The notes under the pieces are model-generated. The model saw only the letters and a list, made by a program, of their open reading frames with translations. It searched no databases and was not told where the DNA came from. A stretch of 64,000 nucleotides of DNA. Origin: Streptomyces paludis. Lineage in GTDB: Bacteria; Actinomycetota; Actinomycetes; Streptomycetales; Streptomycetaceae. Numbering within the stretch: the first letter of the stretch is position 1; each line of letters starts with the position of its first letter. The stretch spans positions 2,294,001 to 2,358,000 of the forward strand of contig NZ_CP031194.1 in assembly GCF_003344965.1 (NCBI RefSeq), written 5' to 3'. Shown here one piece after another: positions 9,267 through 16,123 of this stretch. Made by a program: the position numbers and the translations under genes.

Positions 9267-9347
9267 CCTCCGGCGCGGGGCCGTGCGAGCGGGGAGCTGT
9301 CGCTCGCGTTCCGCTCCTGCCAGGGCGGAACGGCTCCGCGCCGGAGG
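9267..9347. ncRNA. Candidate three-way-junction structured RNA element
   Basis: A perfect 12-bp outer helix (9267-9278 with 9336-9347) encloses two perfect 7-bp hairpins, 9285-9291/9301-9307 and 9308-9314/9325-9331, which abut with no linker and could stack. The junction strands are GGCCGT and GGCT. The fold works on either strand; on the minus strand it would lie in the mmsA leader, about 180 bases from the start codon. It matches no riboswitch family I recognise. GC-rich DNA folds easily, so this is a candidate only. Confidence 0.4.
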
Positions 9348-9726
9348 CGATCTGTGCCCGGGCGTCGCGGGCGCCGAGGGACGGGGTCCGGGCGACCCCG
9401 CCGAAAGCGCTCTCTGCCCGGCGGTTCAGTGGATCTCGCGGTACGTGCGCACGGTACAACCGCCGGGGAGAACACCACAGACCGGGCGGCACGCGAGGGG
9501 CGGGCGGCGCGCGAGGGGCCGGACCGTCCGACCGCCCATGGTCGTCACGTCGTTCGTCACGTCGTGCGGCGCAGGCATCCGTGTCCCTTCGGAGGCGGCG
9601 GCCGGGCGCGGCGGATCGCGGGGCGATCGTGGGGAGATACCGGCACCGGTGCCGGGCACCACCTTGCTGGTCGCGCCCGCGCCCTGTCAATATTTTGTCC
9701 TTACATCCGGACGATGGGTTGACACT

Positions 9727-9746
9727 CTTTCCGAATGGCCGGAAAG
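9727..9746. promoter_or_regulatory. Inverted repeat covering the ribosome site of the iolE-like gene
   Basis: CTTTCCG (9727-9733) and CGGAAAG (9740-9746) are perfect complements separated by 6 bases. The right arm contains the GGAAAG ribosome-binding sequence for the ATG at 9756. It could be a repressor operator or an RNA hairpin that hides the ribosome site. Confidence 0.5.
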
Positions 9747-9755
9747 CTGACCGGT

Positions 9756-10667
9756 ATGACCTCCTCCGTTCCCACGTCGAACCGCATCAGGGTCGGGTCC
9801 GCCCCCGACTCCTGGGGTGTGTGGTTTCCCGACGACCCCCAGCAGGTTCCCTGGCAGCGCTTCCTCGACGAGGTCGCCGAAGCCGGCTACGAGTGGATCG
9901 AACTCGGTCCCTACGGCTATCTCCCCTCCGATCCCGAGCGGCTGCGCGCCGAGACCGCCAAGCGCGGGCTGAAGGTCTCCGCGGGGACCGTCTTCACCGG
10001 GCTGCACCACGGCCCCGCGGTCTGGGAGAAGACCTGGGCCCATGTCGCGGACATCGCCGCGCTCACCCAGGAGATGGGGGCGGAACATCTCGTCGTCATC
10101 CCGTCGTTCTGGCGGGACGACAAGACCGGTGAGGTGCTGGAGGACAGCACACTCACCCCGCAGCAGTGGCGCGACCTGACGGCCCAGACCGAACGTCTCG
10201 GCCGTGAGGTGCGGGACCGGTACGGGCTGAGCATCGTCGTCCACCCGCACGCCGACACGCATATCGACAGCGAGGAGAACGTCAACCGGTTCCTCGACGC
10301 GACCGATCCCGACCTGGTCTCGCTCTGCCTGGACACCGGGCACTACGCCTACTGCGGGGGCGACAGCGTCAAGCTGATCGAGACCTACGGCGAGCGGATC
10401 GGCTATCTCCATCTCAAGCAGGTGGATCCGGAGATCCTCGCCGATGTCGTGGCGAACGAGGTGCCGTTCGGCCCCGCGGTCGGCCGCGGGGTGATGTGCG
10501 AGCCGCCGACCGGCGTGCCCGCGCTGGAGCCGGTCCTGGCCGCGGCGGCCAAGCTGGACGTGGACCTCTTCGCCATCGTCGAGCAGGACATGTACCCGTG
10601 CCCGCCCGACAAGCCGCTCCCCATCGCCACCCGCACCCGCCAGTTCCTGCGGAGCTGCGGCGCCTGA
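9756..10667 (+). CDS. IolE-like sugar isomerase/dehydratase, TIM-barrel fold
   Basis: A 303-residue xylose-isomerase-like TIM-barrel protein. The N-terminus RIRVGSAPDSWGVWF resembles inosose dehydratase (IolE), and metal-ligand positions typical of the fold are visible: Glu in the ELGPYGY strand, His/Asp in the VVHPHADTH and CLDTGHYAYCG segments, and a late EQDMYP Glu. The ATG at 9756 is chosen over the one at 9735 because GGAAAG is then correctly spaced. Divergence from mmsA suggests a shared inositol or related cyclitol pathway, but no other iol gene is nearby, so the substrate is inferred. Confidence 0.75.
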   Translation: MTSSVPTSNRIRVGSAPDSWGVWFPDDPQQVPWQRFLDEVAEAGYEWIELGPYGYLPSDPERLRAETAKRGLKVSAGTVFTGLHHGPAVWEKTWAHVADIAALTQEMGAEHLVVIPSFWRDDKTGEVLEDSTLTPQQWRDLTAQTERLGREVRDRYGLSIVVHPHADTHIDSEENVNRFLDATDPDLVSLCLDTGHYAYCGGDSVKLIETYGERIGYLHLKQVDPEILADVVANEVPFGPAVGRGVMCEPPTGVPALEPVLAAAAKLDVDLFAIVEQDMYPCPPDKPLPIATRTRQFLRSCGA

Positions 10668-10703
10668 GCCCCCTGGGCAACGGCGCGGGCCGGGAACCCC
10701 GGC

Positions 10704-10742
10704 GCCGTACGGTACGGACGGCTCGCGCCCGTACCGTACGGC
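10704..10742. terminator. Bidirectional terminator hairpin
   Basis: A perfect 14-bp stem (10704-10717 with 10729-10742) with an 11-base loop separates two convergent genes. The stem is made of CCGTACGG/CCGTACC blocks similar to those in the mmsA terminator. Confidence 0.75.
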
Positions 10743-10794
10743 CCCCACCGCCGGGTCCGGCAGTCGTGGCCGGCAGCCGGGGCCGGCCGGGGTG

Positions 10795-13020
10795 TCAGAC
10801 CCCGGCCGGGTCCCGGTCGCGGACCGGGGGATCCTCGCGGTCCACGGGAACCGGCGCCGATTCGCCCTCGCTCAGACCGAACCGGTCGTGGAAGCGGCGC
10901 AGCGGAGCCGGTGCCCACCAGGTCGCCTTCCCGGTCAGCCGCATCACCGCGGGGACCAGCAGGCTGCGGACGACCATCGCGTCCATGAGCACGGCGAGCG
11001 CGAGGCCGAGCCCCAGCATCTTGGTGTTGGTCACCCCCGAGGTGCCTATCGCCACCATGACCACCGCGAGGATGACGGCGGCGGCCGTGATCAGCCCGCC
11101 GGTGCGGCTGACGCCGAAGACCACCGCGCGCTCCAGGTCGCCGCCCCGGTCGTACTCCTCCTTGACCCGGGAGAGCAGGAAGACCCCGTAGTCCATGGAG
11201 AGGCCGAAGGCGACACAGAACATCACGACCGGCACGTTCGTCTCGATGTCGCCGGTGGAGGTGAAGCCGAGCAGTCCGGAGAGATGGCCGTCCTGGAATA
11301 TCCAGACCATCGCCCCGAACATCGCCGTGAGGCTGAGCGCGTTGAGCACGACCGCCTGGATCGGCACCAGCACACTGCCGGTGAGCAGAAAGACCAGGAA
11401 CAGGGTGACCACCACGATGATCGTGAGGGCCCAGGGCAGTCCGTCGGCGATGGCGTCCTTGGCGTCGACCAGCACGGCGGCGCCGCCCGTCACCGAGGTG
11501 TCGAAGGGGGCCGGCACGGCCCGGATGTCACGGACGAGCTGCTGGGTGTCCTGATCCACGGCCTCGCCCTTGGGCAGCACCGTGAAGTAGGCGTGTGTGC
11601 CCGAGGTGACGGGCCCGTCGGCCACCTGGACGTCCGGCAGGGCGGCGATCCGGCCGCGGTAGTCGGCGTACTCGGCGGGGGTGGCGGCGCCTTCCGTGAG
11701 GACCTGGAGAGCCCCGCCCGGGTTGCCGGTGAAGTTGTCCCGTATGTGCTCCTGGATGATCCGGGACTCCGCGTCCGGAGGGAGCTGCCGGTAGTCGACG
11801 GTGCCGAACTTGGCGCCCAGGAAGGGCAGTCCGAGCAGGACCAGTACGGCGGTGGTGCCGAGGGCGAAGAACGGGGCCCTGCGCATCACCAGTGTCGTCA
11901 TACGCGCCCAGCCCGCGCCCTCCTCCCCCCGCTCCGGCGCGTCGGACCCGCCGCGCCGCCGGCGCAGCAGCCGCCGCAGATCGAGGGCGTTGACCCGGTG
12001 TCCCAGCAGCATCAGCGCGGCCGGCAGCAGGAACAGCGCGGCGGCGGCGGCCAGCAGGACCACCGCTATCCCCGCGTACGCGAAGGACTTGAGGAAGGAC
12101 TGCGGGAAGACCATCATCGCGGCCAGCGACACCGCGACGGTCAGCGCGGAGAACAGCACCGTCCGCCCGGCGGTACGCAGGGTGACGCCCAGCGCCTCCC
12201 GTGTCTCCGCCCCGGCGGCCAGCTCCTCGCGGAACCGCCGCACGATGAAGAGCGCGTAGTCGATGGCGAGGCCGAGCCCGAGGGCGGTGGTCAGGTTCTG
12301 CGCGAAGACGGAGACTTCGGTGAACTCCGTCAGCCCGCGCAGCACCGCGTTGGTCCCCAGGATGGCGACGATGCCGACGCCCAGGGGCAGCAGGGCGGCG
12401 ATCGCGCTGCCGAAGACCATCACCAGCAGCACCAGCGTCACGGGCAGGGCGATCATCTCGGCCCGCAGCAGGTCCGTCTTGATGGTCTCCTGGATCTCGT
12501 GTCCGACGGCGAGAGGACCGGCGAACGCGACCTTCAACGACCCCTGTGTGCCGCCGTACTCGGGCTTTATCCGCTCCAGGACCGCCGCCGCGTCCTTCTC
12601 GTCCCCCTCGATCCGCGCCGCGATCAGCGCTTCGTGCCCGTCCTCGGCGCGCAGCGCGGGCATCTTCGTCTGCCAGTAGGAGCCGACGCCGATGATGCCC
12701 TGCTCCGCCGCGAGGCGTTCGGTCAGCCGCTCGGCCTCGGCGGCCACCGCGGGGTCGTCGACGCTCCGGCTTCCGCTGTCGACGAGGAGGAGCAGATTGG
12801 GCTGGGAGGCCGGGAACTCACGTTCCAGTGCCTTGGTGGCGTACGTCGACTCGGCGCGCGGATCCTCCCAGCCGCCGCTTCCCATGTGGTCCGTGACACC
12901 GCTCCCGGCGAACACGGCCAGGGCCGTGATGACCAGTGTGACCAGCAGGGAGAGCCTTGGACGCGCGGTGACGAACCGGGTCCAGCCCCCGAGCGCGGAT
13001 CGCGTGTTGACTTCGGACAT
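10795..13020 (-). CDS. MMPL/RND-family membrane exporter
   Basis: A 741-residue integral membrane protein with the duplicated MMPL layout: one transmembrane helix, a large extracytoplasmic loop, five helices, then the same order repeated. Two conserved family segments, GLAIDYALFIVRRFREE and SMDYGVFLLSRVKEEYDRG, follow the two halves and carry the Asp-Tyr pair associated with proton coupling in this family. Such proteins export lipids, pigments or hydrophobic drugs; the substrate is unknown here. It is divergent from a TetR regulator with two operator palindromes between them, so it is probably induced by a ligand that releases the repressor. Confidence 0.9.
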   Translation of the reverse strand: MSEVNTRSALGGWTRFVTARPRLSLLVTLVITALAVFAGSGVTDHMGSGGWEDPRAESTYATKALEREFPASQPNLLLLVDSGSRSVDDPAVAAEAERLTERLAAEQGIIGVGSYWQTKMPALRAEDGHEALIAARIEGDEKDAAAVLERIKPEYGGTQGSLKVAFAGPLAVGHEIQETIKTDLLRAEMIALPVTLVLLVMVFGSAIAALLPLGVGIVAILGTNAVLRGLTEFTEVSVFAQNLTTALGLGLAIDYALFIVRRFREELAAGAETREALGVTLRTAGRTVLFSALTVAVSLAAMMVFPQSFLKSFAYAGIAVVLLAAAAALFLLPAALMLLGHRVNALDLRRLLRRRRGGSDAPERGEEGAGWARMTTLVMRRAPFFALGTTAVLVLLGLPFLGAKFGTVDYRQLPPDAESRIIQEHIRDNFTGNPGGALQVLTEGAATPAEYADYRGRIAALPDVQVADGPVTSGTHAYFTVLPKGEAVDQDTQQLVRDIRAVPAPFDTSVTGGAAVLVDAKDAIADGLPWALTIIVVVTLFLVFLLTGSVLVPIQAVVLNALSLTAMFGAMVWIFQDGHLSGLLGFTSTGDIETNVPVVMFCVAFGLSMDYGVFLLSRVKEEYDRGGDLERAVVFGVSRTGGLITAAAVILAVVMVAIGTSGVTNTKMLGLGLALAVLMDAMVVRSLLVPAVMRLTGKATWWAPAPLRRFHDRFGLSEGESAPVPVDREDPPVRDRDPAGV

Positions 13021-13080
13021 CGTGCGGTGTCCCCTTCACCGTGACCCGTTGCGCGGGTCGGCCAGCACCATAGAATTGAA

Positions 13081-13131
13081 AATACGAGTCTTCCCTCGCA
13101 TTACCCAAGAATGCGAGGGGTCACTCGCATT
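13081..13131. promoter_or_regulatory. Two tandem TetR operators in the divergent promoter
   Basis: The pattern AATRCGAG-N6-CTCGCATT occurs twice, at 13081-13102 and 13110-13131, repeated every 29 bp. The inner two half-sites also form a 10-bp inverted repeat (13093-13102/13110-13119). The sites lie between the mmpL-type gene and the tetR gene and explain control of both. Confidence 0.85.
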
Positions 13132-13161
13132 TGTCAACCGATCCAGAAAGCCGGGGATGAC

Positions 13162-13821
13162 ATGCCGGAGGAGAAGAACGGCGGCGACACCGCGACCGTC
13201 AAACCGCGACGCCGCCAGGCGCGCGGCGAGCGCCGCATCGCACAGCTCCTCGAAGCGGCGGCCACGGTCTTCTGCACCACCGGCTACACCGCCGCGAGCA
13301 CCAGCTCCATCGCCCGCGAGGCCGGCGTCTCCCCAGGCACGCTCTACCAGTTCTTCCCGAACAAGGAAGCGATCGCCGTCGAGCTGGGCGACCGGCTCCT
13401 CAAGCAGTGGCACACCACCTACGGAGAAGCGCTCACGCCGGCCCATATCGCGCTGCCGCTGGAGGAGCTGCTGGACGCGGTCCTCGATCCGCTGATCCGG
13501 TTCAGCCTCGACAACCCGGCCTTCGGCGCCCTGATGCACGGCTCCGACGTCCCCGGCCACATCGCGCGGGAACACGACGTGCTCCACTCCACCTCGCTCG
13601 CCCGGGTCGAGGAGATCATCGCCACGTACTGCCCCGACATGCCGCGGGCCGACGCCACCCGGACCGCGCGGACGGCCTTCACCATCTACAAGGGCGGACT
13701 CGACCTGATCCTCGCCGCGGAGCCCGACGAGCGGGAGGCGTACATCGCGGAGCTGAAGACGGTCCTCTACCGCTATCTCCGCCCGACCTTCACAGACCCC
13801 GAAACGGGTGACGCGGAATGA
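13162..13821 (+). CDS. TetR-family repressor of the divergent MMPL exporter
   Basis: A 219-residue TetR regulator with the N-terminal helix-turn-helix at about residues 20-65 (STSSIAREAGVSPGTLYQFFPNKEAI) and an all-helical ligand domain. The ATG at 13162 is preferred: the earlier in-frame ATG at 13111 falls inside the operator palindromes, so it is unlikely to be in the transcript. A GGGG sequence is 5 bases upstream. It likely represses its own gene and the exporter. The ligand is unknown. Confidence 0.88.
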   Translation: MPEEKNGGDTATVKPRRRQARGERRIAQLLEAAATVFCTTGYTAASTSSIAREAGVSPGTLYQFFPNKEAIAVELGDRLLKQWHTTYGEALTPAHIALPLEELLDAVLDPLIRFSLDNPAFGALMHGSDVPGHIAREHDVLHSTSLARVEEIIATYCPDMPRADATRTARTAFTIYKGGLDLILAAEPDEREAYIAELKTVLYRYLRPTFTDPETGDAE

Positions 13822-13851
13822 CGCAGCGATCCGCCCCCGGGTTCGCTTTCA

Positions 13852-13866
13852 TACCCCCTAGGGGTA
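13852..13866. promoter_or_regulatory. CsoR-like copper operator
   Basis: TACCCCCTAGGGGTA is a near-perfect palindrome of C-run, CTAG, G-run form, as known for copper-sensing CsoR repressors. It lies about 100 bases upstream of copZ and directly after the TetR gene. No csoR gene is in the window, so the repressor would act from elsewhere. Confidence 0.65.
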
Positions 13867-13969
13867 CAGTCGGTGGCGAGCGTCGGAGAGTCGCGCCCTG
13901 GGCGCGCCCCTCGGCACGCGGTCGATTTCCGCACTGTTCGCGCCAGAATCCCCCGAAGAGGAGTACGCC

Positions 13970-14203
13970 ATGACCACCGAGGCGAAGAGCCAGGTCACCA
14001 CCGTCTACCGGGTCACGGGCATGACCTGCGGCCACTGCGAGGGCGCCGTCACCGGCGAGATCTCGGGCATCGAGGGCGTCGTCTCCGTACAGGCCGCGGC
14101 CGCGACCGGAGAGGTGACCGTCGTGTCGCAGGCACCGCTGGACGAGGCCACCGTACGGGCGGCCGTCGACGAGGCGGGATACGAACTGGCCGGGCAGTCC
14201 TGA
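13970..14203 (+). CDS. copZ: Copper chaperone (heavy-metal-associated domain)
   Basis: A 77-residue single HMA domain. The metal site GMTCGHC has Cys20 and Cys23, and the ferredoxin-like beta-alpha-beta pattern follows, ending in DEAGYEL. CopZ proteins carry Cu(I) to a P-type ATPase or repressor. An AGAGGAG ribosome site precedes the ATG. The usual partner copA is not adjacent; the gene stands alone behind a CsoR-like palindrome. Confidence 0.92.
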   Translation: MTTEAKSQVTTVYRVTGMTCGHCEGAVTGEISGIEGVVSVQAAAATGEVTVVSQAPLDEATVRAAVDEAGYELAGQS

Positions 14204-14300
14204 CCCGACCCCCCGATCACAGGCACAATCAAGCCATCCCCTCCGTTTGCCTGGTTACCACCCCTCTGGACCTGTGACCCTTCACATGCACCACAAGTCC

Positions 14301-14329
14301 TTCACAAAGAGATCTAGATCACATAGATT
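14301..14329 (+). promoter_or_regulatory. Candidate housekeeping promoter for the G-loop RNA
   Basis: TTCACA (14301-14306) and TAGATT (14324-14329) are spaced by exactly 17 bases, within an AT-rich stretch that stands out locally. No coding region follows, so the promoter would drive the structured RNA downstream, with a start near 14336. Confidence 0.6.
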
Positions 14330-14335
14330 GTGGGG

Positions 14336-14632
14336 TAACCATTAGGCCATCTCGCGTGTCTAAGAGGACGATGCCAGAAGAACGTCTTGGGGGACGTTCG
14401 ACGGGATCGCAGGGGATGTCTTGGGGGACATCCCAGGCAAGCGATTGGCCGGGGCACGTGCACCGGGGAGCTTTGAGCGGCCCTCCCGTACGTACCCCGG
14501 TCCGACCGCGCGAGTAGCCGTTCTGGTTACGGCAGACGCCCGGCCCGGATCCCGTGGGGGGAATCCGCTCCGGGGATATGGAAAGCGCCCCGCTCACCGA
14601 CCCGTGGGGGGATCGGTGGCGGGGCGCTTTTC
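14336..14632 (+). ncRNA. Candidate non-coding RNA with four G-rich hairpin loops
   Basis: A roughly 295-base transcript is predicted between a good promoter and a strong hairpin with a T-run. Hairpin 1 (14380-14399) and hairpin 2 (14413-14434) have perfect 7- and 8-bp stems and the same TTGGGG loop. Hairpin 3 (14546-14567) and the terminator hairpin (14582-14630) share an identical 12-base loop, CCCGTGGGGGGA. A longer-range pairing, ACCGGGG with CCCCGGT (14462-14468/14495-14501), may close the middle. Identical loops on different stems argue for function in the loops. A small RNA numbered after the S. coelicolor citA gene (scr2736) has been reported; I cannot confirm from memory that it is the same. 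The minus strand would show C-runs in the loops instead. Confidence 0.6.
14582..14631 (+). terminator. Strong intrinsic terminator of the G-loop RNA, also 3' of citA
   Basis: A stem of about 18 bp (14582-14600 with 14613-14630), with one unpaired base on its left arm, is followed by TTTT on the plus strand. On the minus strand it would also stop citA transcription, with a weaker T-run. Confidence 0.85.
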
Positions 14633-14691
14633 GCCGTGTACGGCGGTGTCGACCTGCCGGACCGTACGGCGGAGTGCGGGTGCGAGCGGTG

Positions 14692-15990
14692 TCAGCGGCC
14701 TTCGACCGGCACGAAGTCGCGCAGGACCTCGCCGGTGTAGATCTGGCGCGGACGGCCGATACGCGAACCGGGCTCCTTGATCATCTCGTGCCACTGGGCG
14801 ATCCAGCCGGGGAGCCGGCCGAGCGCGAACAGTACGGTGAACATCTCGGTCGGGAAGCCCATGGCCCGGTAGATCAGACCGGTGTAGAAGTCCACGTTCG
14901 GGTAGAGCTTGCGCTCGACGAAGTACTCGTCGGCCAGCGCGTGCTCCTCCAGCTTCAGCGCGATGTCCAGCAGCTCGTCGGACTTGCCGAGCGCCGAGAG
15001 GACATCGTGCGCCGCCGCCTTGATGATCTTCGCCCGGGGGTCGAAGTTCTTGTAGACGCGGTGCCCGAAGCCCATGAGCTTCACGCCGTCTTCCTTGTTC
15101 TTCACCTTGCGGATGAAGGTGTCGACATCGCCGCCGGACGCCTGGATGCCTTCGAGCATCTCCAGCACCGACTGGTTGGCGCCGCCGTGCAGCGGGCCCC
15201 ACAGGGCGCTGATGCCGGCCGAGATCGAGGCGAACATGTTCGCCTGCGAGGAGCCGACCAGCCGCACGGTGGAGGTCGAACAGTTCTGCTCGTGGTCCGC
15301 GTGCAGAATGAGCAGCTTGTCGAGCGCGGCGACCACGACCGGGTCGGGCTCGTACTCCTGCGCCGGGACCGAGAAGGTCATCCGCAGGAAGTTCTCGACG
15401 TACCCGAGGTCGTTGCGCGGGTAGACGAAGGGGTGACCGATCGACTTCTTGTACGCGTACGCCGCGATCGTCGGCAGCTTGGCGAGCAGCCGGATCGTGG
15501 AGAGATGGCGCTGCTTCTCGTCGAACGGGTTGTGGCTGTCCTGGTAGAACGTGGAGAGCGCGCTGACCACGGAGGACAGCATCGCCATCGGGTGCGCGTC
15601 CCGCGGGAAGCCGTCGTAGAAGCGCTTGACGTCCTCGTGCAGCAGGGTGTGCTGCGTGATCTCGTTCTTGAACGTGGCCAGCTCGTCGACGGTCGGCAGC
15701 TCACCGTTGATCAGCAGATACGCCACCTCGACAAAGCTGGACGACTCCGCCAGCTGCTCGATCGGGTAGCCGCGATAACGCAGGATCCCCTGCTCGCCGT
15801 CGAGATAGGTGATCGCCGACTTGTAGGCGGCGGTGTTGCCGTAGCCGCTGTCCAGCGTCACCAGACCGGTCTGGGAACGGAGCTTCCCGATGTCGAAGCC
15901 CGTATCGCCGACGGTGCTGTCGATCACCGGATAGGTGTACTCGCCGTCGCCGTACCGCAGTACTACCGCGTTGTCGCGTTTCTCGCTCAC
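14692..15990 (-). CDS. citA: Citrate synthase
   Basis: A 432-residue type II citrate synthase condensing oxaloacetate and acetyl-CoA at the entry of the citric acid cycle. The HADHEQNCSTSTVRL and WGPLHGGANQ segments and GFGHRVYKNFDPRA carry the family's oxaloacetate-binding and catalytic histidines. The N-terminal domain VLRYGDGEYTYPV is the type II extension. The GTG at 15990 is chosen because GAGGGATG is just upstream; longer starts add a non-conserved arginine-rich tail. Convergent with the candidate small RNA, with which it shares a terminator. Confidence 0.94.
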   Translation of the reverse strand: MSEKRDNAVVLRYGDGEYTYPVIDSTVGDTGFDIGKLRSQTGLVTLDSGYGNTAAYKSAITYLDGEQGILRYRGYPIEQLAESSSFVEVAYLLINGELPTVDELATFKNEITQHTLLHEDVKRFYDGFPRDAHPMAMLSSVVSALSTFYQDSHNPFDEKQRHLSTIRLLAKLPTIAAYAYKKSIGHPFVYPRNDLGYVENFLRMTFSVPAQEYEPDPVVVAALDKLLILHADHEQNCSTSTVRLVGSSQANMFASISAGISALWGPLHGGANQSVLEMLEGIQASGGDVDTFIRKVKNKEDGVKLMGFGHRVYKNFDPRAKIIKAAAHDVLSALGKSDELLDIALKLEEHALADEYFVERKLYPNVDFYTGLIYRAMGFPTEMFTVLFALGRLPGWIAQWHEMIKEPGSRIGRPRQIYTGEVLRDFVPVEGR

Positions 15991-16095
15991 GTCATCCCTC
16001 ACCGACGTAGTGCCTCTTCTTCGAGGTGCCCTGACTGTCTCTACCATCCCCCATTTGGCTCAGGAGAGTGCACTCGGGGTCGGCCATTAGACCTT

Positions 16096-16118
16096 TTGGC
16101 GGCACTCAGTGCCGCCAA
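16096..16118. terminator. Inverted repeat downstream of recD2
   Basis: TTGGCGGCACT and AGTGCCGCCAA form an 11-bp perfect inverted repeat around a single base just past the recD2 stop codon. It probably ends recD2 transcription, although no T-run follows on that strand. Confidence 0.55.
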
Positions 16119-16123
16119 CCTGC

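Larger units (their letters stand above)
9087..9755. other. Long divergent intergenic region between mmsA and iolE-like gene
   Basis: I see no credible coding region here. It contains the palindrome GACACTGTGTC (9178-9188), a candidate three-way-junction element (9267-9347), a palindrome CCGGCACCGGTGCCGG (9640-9655), paired TGTCAA/TTGACA half-sites (9685-9690 and 9719-9724) in an AT-richer patch, and an inverted repeat over the iolE-like ribosome site. The concentration of symmetric sites suggests regulated divergent promoters. Confidence 0.6.

Noticed and set aside
9340..9440. Possible glycine riboswitch because of GCCGAAAGCGCTCTC-like sequence
   Set aside because: The conserved CUCUCAGGC and GCCGAAGGAGCAA elements are not both present and the helices do not fit.
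10704..10742. A dispersed repeat family based on CCGTACGG shared by several hairpins
   Set aside because: CGTACGG is frequent throughout the window, also inside coding regions, so shared ancestry of the hairpins cannot be claimed.
14371..14517. A 48-codon ORF with a GAGGA sequence just upstream, inside the G-loop RNA
   Set aside because: Third codon positions are not G/C-rich, it crosses two perfect hairpins, and the spacing to the ATG is too short. Non-coding is the better reading.
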